From contig NZ_CABPSK010000001.1 in NCBI RefSeq assembly GCF_902459645.1, forward strand, positions 186,001 to 250,000: 64,000 bases of DNA, written 5' to 3'. A program made the translations under genes and the position numbers. Source of the stretch: Pandoraea pneumonica (GTDB lineage Bacteria; Pseudomonadota; Gammaproteobacteria; Burkholderiales; Burkholderiaceae). This document shows positions 43,211-52,324 of this stretch, piece after piece (the first letter of the stretch is position 1; every line of letters begins with the position of its first letter). Below the pieces are notes generated by a model, which was not told the DNA's origin, made no database searches, and saw only the letters and a program-made list of their open reading frames with translations.

Positions 43211-43485
43211 GACTCCGATAATATCAAAGTGCTCTCCGACTCGACAGCAGCATCTCATCTCTTGCGTTGTGCTGTAGCTGCGGGAGTTGCGTTGGATTTG
43301 CTCTTGAGTTAGATTCGCTTCTGCGTCGCAGAACGTCGGCGCGCTGCCCACCCCTTGGGGCTTTCCGGCCGCAGTCAAGCTTTCGCATCGTTCCAAATCC
43401 AATCTTCAAAATATCTGAACCCGGTCTCCGGGCGTCAGAGAATTCGGGTGGGCGTCTCTGACGGAACTCTAAGGAGTGACGGAAC

Positions 43486-45138
43486 GTGGACACATCCGAT
43501 TTTCATTTTCTCGACGCCAAGCACAAGGTAGAGCGGCAGGCTCGACGTCTTCAAAAGCATCTAAACGTGCGTCTTCGTGTCGCGCGTGCCGTGCTGGCTG
43601 AGGGGCCGTACCAATGTAAGAGTTGGGAAAGCCTTCTCGCGCGACTCGCTTGTCCAACAACACATATCAGAATGTTGGCATCACTACCTGGTGACAACAG
43701 GGCCGAGCACTATTTGTCTGCAAATTTGGACGGCATTGCCCGGTCCATTGCCCAGCAAATAATGCCTAACACCAATCTTGCCGGCCTTTACGACATTGTG
43801 AGGAAAATGTTCCTCGCGAATTGTGCCCCGACAACGCTTGAGCATGTCGCGCCGTCACTCCCCCCACTTGCGTGGGAGCCTGCGAATCTTGGTCCCGATG
43901 CCTACGCGGTGATGTATGCAAATGCGAACGTGAACGGCAATGCATTCCGAGTAGTCGCTACGCGAACTTACCTGCCAGATTATCTCGACTTCGGCGCCGA
44001 AGTGGACCACCCGGAATTAGCCTATCCGGTTGGGAAGTTCAAAATTGTCTGGACTAACCCCGACGCGTGGCTGGATGCGGCACGAACTTATCTTTTTGCC
44101 CCCAAAGATGAGTGGGATGTCGATCTGGCTCTCCCGGAAGAAATTCTCGACGAACATATGGCCGCTCATGAGCGGTGGTTCACGAAAGCCCTGGCGACAA
44201 TGCCTTACCGGGGCGAGTACAGTGAAGAACTCAACGAGCGTCCCATTCCATACTTTTACAGGGGGGACGCATACTTGCTCTTTGGCCTCCCCACGGTCGG
44301 GGGGGTGAACCGGAAGGCACCTAACCTCGAAGTAGAAATTTCGGCATCGGATGCCAACGGGGGCAAGCTGTTTTCCGTGGAAGGTGTGCCAATGTTGCTC
44401 GAATGGAGTAAAGCGCAAGCCGAATTGGGCGATGACATCGGAGAGCATCGATTGGCAAACACGTTTGTTGATGCAATCGCCTCGGACTCAATCAGTATGT
44501 GCTTTGATGTGGGGCGCACGGACGTTGGTCCCTCAATCCTCATGCGACCGGCATGCGGTACCGATATCCGCCTTGCCTTGAAGCTTGAGCTGATGCCAAC
44601 TGCGGGAGAGGAGGCCTTCGTACTTCGGAGTGATTCCCCGGAACTTGCTGAGATACTCGTCGCGAAGATTGCTGCGCGGCAAATACTGGTCGATAGAACG
44701 GTTGCCGCTTGTCCCCGTTATGCCGTTGCGTTGAGGCTTCCGAGAAATGTAAGGGGACTTCTTCAAGTCGGTCTGGAAGTTCGGATGAATAAGGCTGAAG
44801 GTGTACGTTCGAATCTCATTCCGACAACATACATCGAGGTGATCGATGACGATTGGGCGATGGTCTACTTCCCTCTGGGCATCACTCTTCTGGCGTTACT
44901 CGAGGCACTCGGCAAGTGGGCGCTAATAGATGCTGTCGTTGACGGCAGGGTCATCCGGCGACCAATTGGTTTTGAGGCTAGCCTAGCGAATGAACCAGCT
45001 TGGACGAAAAACCTTCTAGACTCAGGCCTGAATTTCGACGCAATGTTTTGCGGAGGCAGGAAGATCCCTTTGGGTCGTACCGCCTACGAGTTGCTCCGAA
45101 CGGCAAGAGTCACTAAGTACGCACGCGACTTCTACTGA
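43486..45138 (+). CDS. Uncharacterised 550-aa protein
   Basis: Starts at GTG behind AAGGAG (8-9 bases). Residues 8-60 (LDAKHKVERQARRLQKHL...SWESLLARLA) resemble the short helical domain found at the N-terminus of glyoxalase-superfamily-related proteins. The remainder is a mixed alpha/beta protein with no motif I can assign. There is no signal peptide; a hydrophobic stretch (LGITLLALLEALGKWALI) is near the C-terminus. Divergent from the retron, in the defence neighbourhood. Confidence 0.8.
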   Translation: MDTSDFHFLDAKHKVERQARRLQKHLNVRLRVARAVLAEGPYQCKSWESLLARLACPTTHIRMLASLPGDNRAEHYLSANLDGIARSIAQQIMPNTNLAGLYDIVRKMFLANCAPTTLEHVAPSLPPLAWEPANLGPDAYAVMYANANVNGNAFRVVATRTYLPDYLDFGAEVDHPELAYPVGKFKIVWTNPDAWLDAARTYLFAPKDEWDVDLALPEEILDEHMAAHERWFTKALATMPYRGEYSEELNERPIPYFYRGDAYLLFGLPTVGGVNRKAPNLEVEISASDANGGKLFSVEGVPMLLEWSKAQAELGDDIGEHRLANTFVDAIASDSISMCFDVGRTDVGPSILMRPACGTDIRLALKLELMPTAGEEAFVLRSDSPELAEILVAKIAARQILVDRTVAACPRYAVALRLPRNVRGLLQVGLEVRMNKAEGVRSNLIPTTYIEVIDDDWAMVYFPLGITLLALLEALGKWALIDAVVDGRVIRRPIGFEASLANEPAWTKNLLDSGLNFDAMFCGGRKIPLGRTAYELLRTARVTKYARDFY

Positions 45139-45152
45139 ACTGAGGGGAGATC

Positions 45153-45347
45153 ATGCCCGAGCGTAAAGTCGCCAAAAATCAACAACGTTACGATGTCCTT
45201 GAGAGTGCCTACTGCTCGTTTACGGACGACAGGGAGAGGCGTAGAGCATTGATCTCGAGAGACATTCGCCTGGTTCTGATGCGTGCGCTTTCGATTTCGG
45301 CCTTATGTGTCGCATCCTTCTACGGCAAATCCCATTTTCCGTTCTAG
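45153..45347 (+). CDS. Small protein, 64 aa, unknown
   Basis: Behind GGGGAG (3 bases), 14 bases after the 550-aa gene. A basic N-terminus (RKVAKNQQRYDVLE, RERRRALISRD) is followed by a short hydrophobic end. May be coupled to the preceding gene. Confidence 0.45.
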   Translation: MPERKVAKNQQRYDVLESAYCSFTDDRERRRALISRDIRLVLMRALSISALCVASFYGKSHFPF

Positions 45348-45684
45348 GGCGTATCGCAGTGAGATGCCCGCTGGGGTTGGCGCTCCGGCGGCCATCGAGC
45401 TGCCAAAGGACGTGGCAATGCATCTAGCGCCGGTCGAACAAACGAGCCCATATCATTTCATTCAGGAGCGGGCAGCCTGACAACGTGACTGTGCGGTGAG
45501 TAATCGAAATTCATTGGCCGGTAGGGCGTTCGTTGTGCCAAGACGATTCGCCAAGCCGAACATCCAGTACCCGTTTCGTGGGTGCCTCGGTAAGCATCCG
45601 CTCTATACCTAGGGCAGATGCGGCAGAGTTTCCGCTAGCGGATGTTTGTTGGTTTGCCACGCGGTAGAACTCTTGATTGTTATG
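45348..45684. other. Gap, no supported gene
   Basis: A frame ending at 45480 (MPAGVGAPAAIELPKDVAM...) is protein-like but lacks a ribosome site and may be a fragment. Otherwise nothing identified. Confidence 0.35.
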
Positions 45685-46920
45685 TCATCGCCTTTGCCGC
45701 CGATGGCGTTCCAAATACATCGAGTAATGCTTGTCGAGCGCGTCCGCAGCAGGTGCATCTTTGAAGCGCTCCGGCACAACCGCAAGTGACTTTCCATCGT
45801 ACTTCTCATAGTCGGTCCCTCGGAGTTGTGGCGCGACATGGACGATACTTCGTGAGTCGATGGACAACAGATGGAGGTCAAACAGTGTATGAATGTCTGC
45901 TCTGAGCAGAAGTCCATTATGCACGTTGTAGTCCGTCAGACGCGAGTGTGGAACGATATGCGCCGCTTCCAGCAGTTCTTCAATCCGTGAACCGGTGACT
46001 GCACATCGCGTCCGATACGCGGTCAATAGGGCGCGCCGGAATTTAACCTGACCACGGCGTGTCTTGATGGCGCGATTCTGGACTTCGTCGTAGGTGCTAT
46101 CTTCGTCGTCGGCTTGCTCAACGGTATTGTCTTCGAGCGTCTTTTCAATTCCACGTACGAGCACGCACTCTCCGTTGGAGAAGTCGTAAGAGTGCACATA
46201 CCACTCCTGGCCATCCAGATAGCGCTTTTCAACCTTAGCTGCTTGTTCAGCCCGGTCTTCGCCCTCGGGCCGCCTTCCCGCCCCAACGATCACTCGCACC
46301 GGAAGTCGCCGCTCAAAAGACTCTCGGATAGCAACGTCCAGTGCTTTTCCACGTTGAGCTTGTGTCTTCGCTCGGTTGCGCACGTTTTTTTCTATCGCAA
46401 GGTCGGTGGCGATTCTGGTCCGCTGATCGCTCTCGGCGCGAGCGTTCCGGTCAAAATAGATCCAACCGTCTTCGTTGACCTTGAATTCGCTATGCCACAG
46501 ACAAAGAACGAAGCCTTCGGTCACGGACCCGAAGCACCACTCGTAGCAAAAATTTGGATTCGACTTGAAGTCTTCATTCCAGCCGTCAATCGATACCCCC
46601 GCGTCTCGGAGAAGATCGTAAAGTGTGCCTTTCGATAACGGCTTGAGGCTCTCAAGTGACTCTGTAGGAGGAGCATCCGCGCGTCTAAACGTGACGAGTC
46701 GGTTGACTTGGTCAAGCCTCACCTGCCTCCAGCCGTATTCCATCCAAAATTGACCTGGGTGACCATCCTTAGTCCTTGAATTTGCCCAGAATGGCTTGAA
46801 CCGATCAGCCGTTGGTGGCAATTCGTTGCCGATAATTTTCTCTATATCGGAAAACGAGAGTGTTACTTCACTGTTGGATTGTGCAGCCAAGTGAGCTGCA
46901 AGAGGCTGATATTTTCTCAT
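45685..46920 (-). CDS. HNH endonuclease-domain protein
   Basis: A protein of 411 residues. The C-terminal HNH_2-type domain is clear: RRALLTAYRTRCAVTGSR, EAAHIVPHSRL and NGLLLRADIHTLFDLHLL, with the His and Asn residues kept. The N-terminal 100 residues (SFSDIEKIIGNELPPTA...WMEYGWRQVRLD) resemble a small DNA-binding module (DUF7662/Z1-like WRxxxVD type), and the central part is unassigned. Probable restriction-type or homing-type nuclease; a role in defence is inferred from context. Confidence 0.85.
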   Translation of the reverse strand: MRKYQPLAAHLAAQSNSEVTLSFSDIEKIIGNELPPTADRFKPFWANSRTKDGHPGQFWMEYGWRQVRLDQVNRLVTFRRADAPPTESLESLKPLSKGTLYDLLRDAGVSIDGWNEDFKSNPNFCYEWCFGSVTEGFVLCLWHSEFKVNEDGWIYFDRNARAESDQRTRIATDLAIEKNVRNRAKTQAQRGKALDVAIRESFERRLPVRVIVGAGRRPEGEDRAEQAAKVEKRYLDGQEWYVHSYDFSNGECVLVRGIEKTLEDNTVEQADDEDSTYDEVQNRAIKTRRGQVKFRRALLTAYRTRCAVTGSRIEELLEAAHIVPHSRLTDYNVHNGLLLRADIHTLFDLHLLSIDSRSIVHVAPQLRGTDYEKYDGKSLAVVPERFKDAPAADALDKHYSMYLERHRRQRR

Positions 46921-47197
46921 TAGGTGCCTAGGCTTTATCGCGAGCCCGTGAAAATATAAGCGATTAAGTCAATGGTTCTGCCGGAAAGAATGATTTTAGG
47001 CAGTTCGCAGTTAACGTTGCAGCACATGACTAGTCGCTTTGGCTGAAGTTTCCGCTGGGCACTTCAAGCCACATGCAACAATTAGCCGTCTGATGCGAAA
47101 GACATATCGGGTCGCTATAGGTACTACGGGCGGGTTCGTTATGGGCGAGGCCCTGTTGAGGGGCCGGCCAAATCTGTTTCGGATACGTTCAGTTTGG

Positions 47198-47530
47198 CTA
47201 GTGTGCGTCGTCGTGGCGCGTATTCAGCCCGTATATGTCCATCTGTGCGGCAGCACTCCCGTCATTGAACAGAGGAGGCATCTTCGCCTCATGTACTGGC
47301 GTTGAACGTTGAGCGTCGTCGTCCAATCTCGTCACTGACCGACGCGACTCCACACGACCAAGGAGCACGAATACAAACATCGGAGCCAGAAAGACCACGA
47401 TAAGTGCCATCAGCACTCGCCAGAGTACGGGATGGTCGAGCAGTTCGCGGGCGAACACGAGAAAGACAGTGAACAGGGCAGCCCCTACCAGCACGGATGC
47501 CCCCACAAGCATCTTAGCAGTGATTCGCAT
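47198..47530 (-). CDS. Small membrane protein, 110 aa
   Basis: Two hydrophobic helices (MLVGASVLVGAALFTVFLVF and VLWRVLMALIVVFLAPMFVF) and a polar cytoplasmic-type tail. No family recognised and no clear partner. Confidence 0.5.
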   Translation of the reverse strand: MRITAKMLVGASVLVGAALFTVFLVFARELLDHPVLWRVLMALIVVFLAPMFVFVLLGRVESRRSVTRLDDDAQRSTPVHEAKMPPLFNDGSAAAQMDIYGLNTRHDDAH

Positions 47531-47673
47531 AATGACTCTGGATAACTATTTATCTATTTATGGCCGCGATTTGCGGCATTCCTTCAAATCCATTATATGG
47601 GCGATGTCCGAGCAACGGATAAACTATTACTCCGGGGTTTGGGCGCGTTCTATTGCGGAGTCGCCATTGCAGT

Positions 47674-48009
47674 CTACGTTTCGTCCCCAAATGCGGCTCC
47701 AGCTCGATACTCCGCGGAAACGTCACGTATCGACAGAACCGCATTGATATCGCACCATCTGGACCACGTATATGACGCGTCTCCATCCTCACTCGATGGA
47801 CCCTCAAGTCGGTAAACGCGACCAGACCGCGTCCTACCTTCGCCTCGCGCAGCATCGAACTCTTGGATGGCCGAGCTCACGCGCCCGGCCATCCCCTCGA
47901 TTGCCCATCCAACAAAGTGTCGTGTGAGGTCACTGGCCTCAAAGACACGCCAACGAACGAGATGGGTGACTGGCTCCGTGTCGACGGAGCGTGTTTTCCA
48001 CATGGGCAT
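47674..48009 (-). CDS. Uncharacterised 111-aa protein
   Basis: Starts at the ATG behind AGGAGGT (4 bases). Contains THLVRWRVFEASDLTRHFVGW and GRTRSGRVYRLEGPS; soluble. Unknown function. Confidence 0.6.
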   Translation of the reverse strand: MPMWKTRSVDTEPVTHLVRWRVFEASDLTRHFVGWAIEGMAGRVSSAIQEFDAARGEGRTRSGRVYRLEGPSSEDGDASYTWSRWCDINAVLSIRDVSAEYRAGAAFGDET

Positions 48010-48237
48010 GATGACCTCCTGCGAAACGCGTGAAAGCACACTCGTAGGCTAGGTCAGTTTCCCTCAGATGAAAGCGAGATTTTCGTGTTGCGTCGCCGCG
48101 CTGGGCTCTGCGCGCGAGAAAATGCGAGTGGCGTGCCTATACTGCTGCGAGAGCGACAAAATCCGGGGCGAGAAAACAGGGCTTTGCTCCGTCGCGAAAA
48201 TTTGCGTTTGTGAATCAAGGTGTTGCCGAAAATAGTT

Positions 48238-48383
48238 GCGCCACCTCATGGGTGCGATTCACGGATTTGCGCCAACTTGTGGGTGCGCTTCGGGGTGGTG
48301 GGAGATGTGCGAAGTGCGGAAAGTGAGGGCATTAGGGTACGAGTCCGCCAACTCATGGGTCCGAAACGCGCCAACTTATGGGT
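48238..48383 (+). repeat. Four direct repeats of about 16 bp
   Basis: GCGCCACCTCATGGGT (48238), GCGCCAACTTGTGGGT (48269), TCCGCCAACTCATGGGT (48344) and GCGCCAACTTATGGGT (48368). They dominate the 48010-48436 gap, next to the integrase end of the prophage. They could be leftover transposon-end repeats or part of the attachment region. No tRNA is seen here. Confidence 0.7.
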
Positions 48384-48436
48384 AACTCGACATACGTTTT
48401 GATGCTGGCGAAAATCTAGCCGGTTTTTGCCCGTTT

Positions 48437-48847
48437 TTATTCGAAAATGCCATGAACCGTGCCAGCATTTTCTAATACTCGTTTTTCCAAAAATCGCTTT
48501 AGTCTGCGTTCGATCCTGGCGTGTCCGATCGAACCTATCAGATGTCGCAGCATTGCGTCGTCGTCAGGCTGAAGCTCCCCTTTAGTGCGCTCATGATTTA
48601 GTTCGGGTCGGAAGATCCGAATGCACGCTTCCTCATATGCTTGAAGATGTAGCAGGTCGGTTGGCACGAACATCACGTCATCGAACTCTTTGACATTGAT
48701 GTGTTGGCCGAGTCGTTGGTAGATGTCTTCTGTCTTTCCTACGTACCTTATCCGCTCGCGCAACAGTAGGAAGTAAATTCCTCGCCGGTTTCGCAAAATC
48801 GGGATGTGCTTTAGCCCTGCGTCTTCAAGAAACTTTTTTTCTTGCAT
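48437..48847 (-). CDS. GIY-YIG nuclease-domain protein
   Basis: About 136 residues from ATG. The GIY-YIG core is GIYFLLLRERIRYVGKTEDIYQRLGQH, then the catalytic-Glu-containing LQAYEEACIRIFRPELN. Its 5' end overlaps the integrase 3' end, so it is probably the last gene of the integrase operon. Could be a homing-like or defence nuclease carried by the phage. Confidence 0.85.
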   Translation of the reverse strand: MQEKKFLEDAGLKHIPILRNRRGIYFLLLRERIRYVGKTEDIYQRLGQHINVKEFDDVMFVPTDLLHLQAYEEACIRIFRPELNHERTKGELQPDDDAMLRHLIGSIGHARIERRLKRFLEKRVLENAGTVHGIFE

Positions 48848-50039
48848 CTTCAATAGCTTGTTGTGAGTGGTTTCCGAACTTCTTCACGGCCTTATTCCCC
48901 GCTTCCACGTCCGCTGCCGGCATCCACCGTCCGTATACTCGCGCGATCATCGTCCAGTCCGCGTGCCCCATCTGCTTTGCAACCCACATCGGGTGTTCGC
49001 CCGCCGAAAGCATCATCGAAGCATAGGTGTGCCGGGTCTGATACGGATTGCGGTAGCGTACGCCAGCCCTTTTGAGAGCGGATTGCCAAATGCGCCAGAT
49101 CTGATTGGCGCCGGTAAAGCGCGCTCCCGACCGATCCTTAAAAATTGCGCCGTCTTCTTCGGACAGGAAGGTCAGTGCCTTTTGCGCATGAAGGGCGGCG
49201 CTCGCTGGCTCAAGCAACCGGATGTCGCGCCGACCCGCCGCAGTCTTCGGGAATTCGGCGACGCCTTTCGCCTCGCGCGTCATCGCGCGACGTACGCGGA
49301 CGTATCCTCCAACGAAATCGATGTCCGACCAGTTGAGAGCGATGAACTCCGAGGTGCGCATCCCGGTCCAGAGCGCAAACTGGATCAGATTTCGATTCCC
49401 TCCCGTCAGTTTATCGAGAATAGCGGCTTGCTCTTGAGGGGAAAGCGGATCGATCTCGTCTTCTTCGATTTCCTTCGGCCGTTCAGCGCGTGCGTAGGTA
49501 TAACCTGCGAGTGGATTCGCCTCGATTAATTCGTCTCCTGACGCGTCGCCGAGCGCCGATCGCATGCAGCTTTGGATATTCGCCAGTCGCTTGTTGGAAG
49601 CCTTGCGCTCGCGGTCGTGGTCGATTCCGGCGAGCCAGTCTCTGATAGTCGCGCGCCGGAGATCCGAAAGGGGCAGCTTACCGAATTTCGGGATAACCCA
49701 ATTGCTCACGATGTTTCGGTATCCCGTGAATGTTGATGCCTTGATCTCCATCTTCTTCCGGTCTAGCCACTTCTCGAAATACGATTCAACGGTTAGGACG
49801 TCACCAGGGCGTTCTGCAAATTTTGCTGCATGCTTTGAGTCCGGGAACGACTTCACATAGTCAAACTCGCCTTTCTCTATTGCGTGCAGAATCGCGGCCC
49901 GGAACTGCGTTATCTTGCGAGTGTTGGCAGGACAGGGCTTCGCTTTGATCCGCTCGCGGCACCGCCGCCCTTGGTAATGGAAGGTGATTTCATAGCTGGA
50001 GTCTGAAACGATGTCGACTCCTGTCCTCTTTCTAGCCAT
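48825..50039 (-). CDS. int: Phage tyrosine integrase
   Basis: A protein of 404 residues. An arm-binding N-terminus (YEITFHYQGRRCRERI), a core-binding region (YFEKWLDRKK...STFTGYRNIV), and the catalytic set: Arg in LWTGMRTSE, H-x-x-R in YQTRHTYASM, His in MGHADW and the Tyr in IARVYGRW. Complete. Marks the left end of the prophage; attP should be near 48.4 kb. Confidence 0.95.
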   Translation of the reverse strand: MARKRTGVDIVSDSSYEITFHYQGRRCRERIKAKPCPANTRKITQFRAAILHAIEKGEFDYVKSFPDSKHAAKFAERPGDVLTVESYFEKWLDRKKMEIKASTFTGYRNIVSNWVIPKFGKLPLSDLRRATIRDWLAGIDHDRERKASNKRLANIQSCMRSALGDASGDELIEANPLAGYTYARAERPKEIEEDEIDPLSPQEQAAILDKLTGGNRNLIQFALWTGMRTSEFIALNWSDIDFVGGYVRVRRAMTREAKGVAEFPKTAAGRRDIRLLEPASAALHAQKALTFLSEEDGAIFKDRSGARFTGANQIWRIWQSALKRAGVRYRNPYQTRHTYASMMLSAGEHPMWVAKQMGHADWTMIARVYGRWMPAADVEAGNKAVKKFGNHSQQAIEDARKKVS

Positions 50040-50200
50040 CGTTCATACCCCTCCATGTCCATTATGATTTTCTTAGTGCCGGGCTCGTACTTCCAGACCG
50101 AACCTTCCGGCCAGATGCCCTTGCACTTGCGGGTATAGACGGCTGCCGGGGTAAATCCGGTCAGCTCGCAGAATTTTGCGATAGTCACAAAACGTACCAT
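49910..50200 (-). CDS. Excisionase-type DNA-binding protein
   Basis: A protein of 96 residues; FVTIAKFCELTGFTPAAVYTRKCKGIW is the winged-helix of phage excisionases. Overlaps the integrase start by about 130 bases, a common int-xis arrangement. Confidence 0.8.
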   Translation of the reverse strand: MVRFVTIAKFCELTGFTPAAVYTRKCKGIWPEGSVWKYEPGTKKIIMDMEGYERWLERGQESTSFQTPAMKSPSITKGGGAASGSKRSPVLPTLAR

Positions 50201-50438
50201 CGGGACCTCGCTCTATTGATCGCCCGCGCGTGGCGCTCGGCGGTGAGTATTGCGGAGTTTGGCTTCCATTTTTCAGATCTCATTCTGTCGCGGTGTGCTT
50301 CTACCGTTCCTCCGTTCGCACGAAGGTGGTCGTGCTACGATTCCCGGAACCGATTCTTGATGTTCTCGAAGAGAGCGGATGCAGGTTGACGAGTGATGAC
50401 GTAGCCCTTGATACGTTTATCCAGTGGAGGAGGTCGCT

Positions 50439-50828
50439 ATGCCGGACACGCTTCTCGCAGTGGAACTGTTTGAAGACGGTGACCAGACCGGGGTGCGCTA
50501 CCGGAATGGGGACCCGGACAAACCCGTCGCGATCGAGACGTTCGATCGGTTGATCGCCGTTCTAGGGGACTGCCGTGCAGCAATCGAGCCTCCAATAACA
50601 GCGGACCCTCCGCCGCCACATCTGAAAATGACGGCTGCATACGATCCCAGATGGCAGGTTGGGCCTGATCCTATGGGTGGTGGTGCTGTTCTCAAAATTC
50701 GTCATCCCGGCTTTGGTTGGCTCGCATTTGCGATTCCACTGCCAGAGGTCGAGAACTTCTGTACGGGCCTAGCGAAGATCGCTCAGGCAATGGCAATGGA
50801 AGCCCAAGACCACGGGCCAGCCAACTGA
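50439..50828 (+). CDS. Phage hypothetical protein, 129 aa
   Basis: The ATG is behind GGAGGAGGT (4 bases). Soluble, with MPDTLLAVELFEDGDQTG and IRHPGFGWLAFAIPLPEVE. No family. Followed 19 bases later by the 77-aa gene, so the two form a short plus-strand unit inside the leftward region. Confidence 0.7.
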   Translation: MPDTLLAVELFEDGDQTGVRYRNGDPDKPVAIETFDRLIAVLGDCRAAIEPPITADPPPPHLKMTAAYDPRWQVGPDPMGGGAVLKIRHPGFGWLAFAIPLPEVENFCTGLAKIAQAMAMEAQDHGPAN

Positions 50829-50847
50829 CAGAGGGCAGGGGGAAGCC

Positions 50848-51081
50848 ATGGTCCAATTGCACGAGACGTACAGAGGCTGTGAGATCGACATCGAGATCGG
50901 CGAGCGCACCATGCTTTGGGACATCACCATCACTGTGACGCCGCTTGATGGTGTCGAGCTCATTGAGCCGATCGGAAGTCGAAAGCTGAAACTTCCCAAG
51001 ACTGAAGAGCTCGACTTAATCGAGCGAGAGCTGATGCACGAAGTTCGGCTCGCGATCGACCGGGACCTCGTTGACCCTTGA
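50848..51081 (+). CDS. 77-aa phage protein (paralogue of 24482-24715)
   Basis: Starts MVQLHETYRGCEIDIEIG behind AGGGGGAAG. Beta-rich, ending LMHEVRLAIDRDLVDP. The relic copy at 24.5 kb has the same length and clear identity. Function unknown. Confidence 0.72.
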   Translation: MVQLHETYRGCEIDIEIGERTMLWDITITVTPLDGVELIEPIGSRKLKLPKTEELDLIERELMHEVRLAIDRDLVDP

Positions 51082-51185
51082 ACCCGAGGGCTTTTCCCAA
51101 ATCGTGGCGACAAACACTTCTTTCTCACATGCCCATTGGTAGAGTTTCTTTCCGTGGCGTTGCCCACTGATCTAACTGTCATAAA

Positions 51186-51392
51186 ATGGGCATCCTCATG
51201 GATATCACCGATCAATACGAAGATCTGCTTTCGCGGGTTGAGCGCGCGTGCGCGGACGTCGAAGCTGCAATCAGGCAGTTCGGCGCAGGCCCCGACCGAT
51301 TGCGCAACGCAACCGCTCACCGTAATGCTGTTCAGATTGAACTGGTGGAATTCATCCGGCGACTCGGGGCGGCGCAATCCGATCAAGGCTAA
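51186..51392 (+). CDS. Phage small protein, 68 aa
   Basis: MGILMDITDQYEDLLSRV then a helical body; an ATG 4 codons in is an alternative start. Codon use is host-like. A minus-strand frame here (MTTHPTTAEALKEILRM, behind AGGAGGT) is an alternative reading at its 3' end. Confidence 0.55.
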   Translation: MGILMDITDQYEDLLSRVERACADVEAAIRQFGAGPDRLRNATAHRNAVQIELVEFIRRLGAAQSDQG

Positions 51393-51556
51393 TACTCGAC
51401 TCATACGCAGGATCTCTTTCAGTGCTTCGGCCGTGGTCGGGTGGGTGGTCATGCTGGTTTCCACCTCCTGCGTCCGGGAGGGGGGGCACATAGGCGCGGC
51501 TTTGTCGACTACGATTTCCATAACGCTCATCACGCGCGCTCATGGAGAAACTTGAA

Positions 51557-51763
51557 ATGAACCAAAAAACAAACAGTGGTACTGCCCACGTTTTGAAACT
51601 TACGCACGGCAGATACCAGGGTTACGTTCGGATCAGCCGTCCCGACTTTGGGGGGCAATCGACTATGCGTGGGTGCGGAGGCCCCCACTGTTCACATGTG
51701 GCCGCATTGGCTTGCGCGGTGGCGGCGCTTGTCAGACTGGGCATTCGTGCATCTCCAATGTGA
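51557..51763 (+). CDS. Phage small protein with CGGPHCSH motif
   Basis: Starts MNQKTNSGTAHV behind GGAGAAA. RGCGGPHCSHVAALACAVAAL could bind a metal. Unknown. Confidence 0.5.
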   Translation: MNQKTNSGTAHVLKLTHGRYQGYVRISRPDFGGQSTMRGCGGPHCSHVAALACAVAALVRLGIRASPM

Positions 51764-51766
51764 GCT

Positions 51767-51865
51767 TCAGTACCGCGGGCTCGTGCATTGCACATTGACG
51801 CCTTCGGCTATCAGCATGGGCATGGTGTCGCGGCAGTCGCCCAGAATGATCTCGTTCTGTCTCAT
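51767..51865 (-). pseudogene. N-terminal fragment of a DNA methyltransferase
   Basis: Behind GAGGAA, MRQNEIILGDCRDTMPML...VNVQCTSPRY matches the start of N4/N6 DNA methylases (LGDCxxxMxxL...TSPPY, motif IV) and ends at a stop right after TSPRY. The rest of the enzyme is missing. Confidence 0.6.
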
Positions 51866-51897
51866 GCTAGGATTCCTCGAAACTTCGTGGAGAGGCC

Positions 51898-52320
51898 ATG
51901 GAACGTGACAATCTTGGAGGAATGTCCGACGTCGCAAAGGAAGTTGCCGAGCACAAGCGAATGATGTGGAGGCAGGCGGATGCGCTGCTTATCGAAGCGT
52001 CGAAAGCCTGCATGCTGCTCAATGCTGGTGGAGTAGTCGCCATGCTGGGCTTCGAGCAAGCGCTACTAGGAAAGGATGCGCATTTGTTCGCCGCCTTTAA
52101 GTGGTTTGGTCTAGGTGCCGGAGCGCTTTTTCTGATTGGCGCGATGTTGACGGTATTCGCACACCAGGCGCGAGCCAGAAGTCGGATTGGAGTATTCGCG
52201 GGGGATGGTCCCCGTTCTATTGCGAATGGAAAGTACGCCGATCGTCTGATGCTTTCCTCTGCGATAGCGTTCGTGCTTGCTTCGGTAATCGCCGGAATCG
52301 GAATCGGTCGACTGGGTTGA
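51898..52320 (+). CDS. Phage membrane protein, 140 aa
   Basis: Behind GGAGAGG (2-3 bases). A helical N-terminus (SDVAKEVAEHKRMMWRQADALLIEASKA) and three membrane helices (MLLNAGGVVAMLGFEQAL, WFGLGAGALFLIGAMLTVFA, MLSSAIAFVLASVIAGIGI). Resembles small phage moron-type inner-membrane proteins. Function unknown. Confidence 0.7.
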   Translation: MERDNLGGMSDVAKEVAEHKRMMWRQADALLIEASKACMLLNAGGVVAMLGFEQALLGKDAHLFAAFKWFGLGAGALFLIGAMLTVFAHQARARSRIGVFAGDGPRSIANGKYADRLMLSSAIAFVLASVIAGIGIGRLG

Positions 52321-52324
52321 TACA

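Noticed and set aside
43267-43461. A plus-strand frame and a tRNA-like look between the retron RNA and the 550-aa gene
   Set aside because: No cloverleaf can be drawn and no start signal is present.
50769-51533. A 254-codon minus-strand frame
   Set aside because: Runs antisense through the 77-aa paralogue and the 68-aa helical protein; its Ser/Arg-rich composition is that of a shadow. Only its first 30 codons look protein-like.
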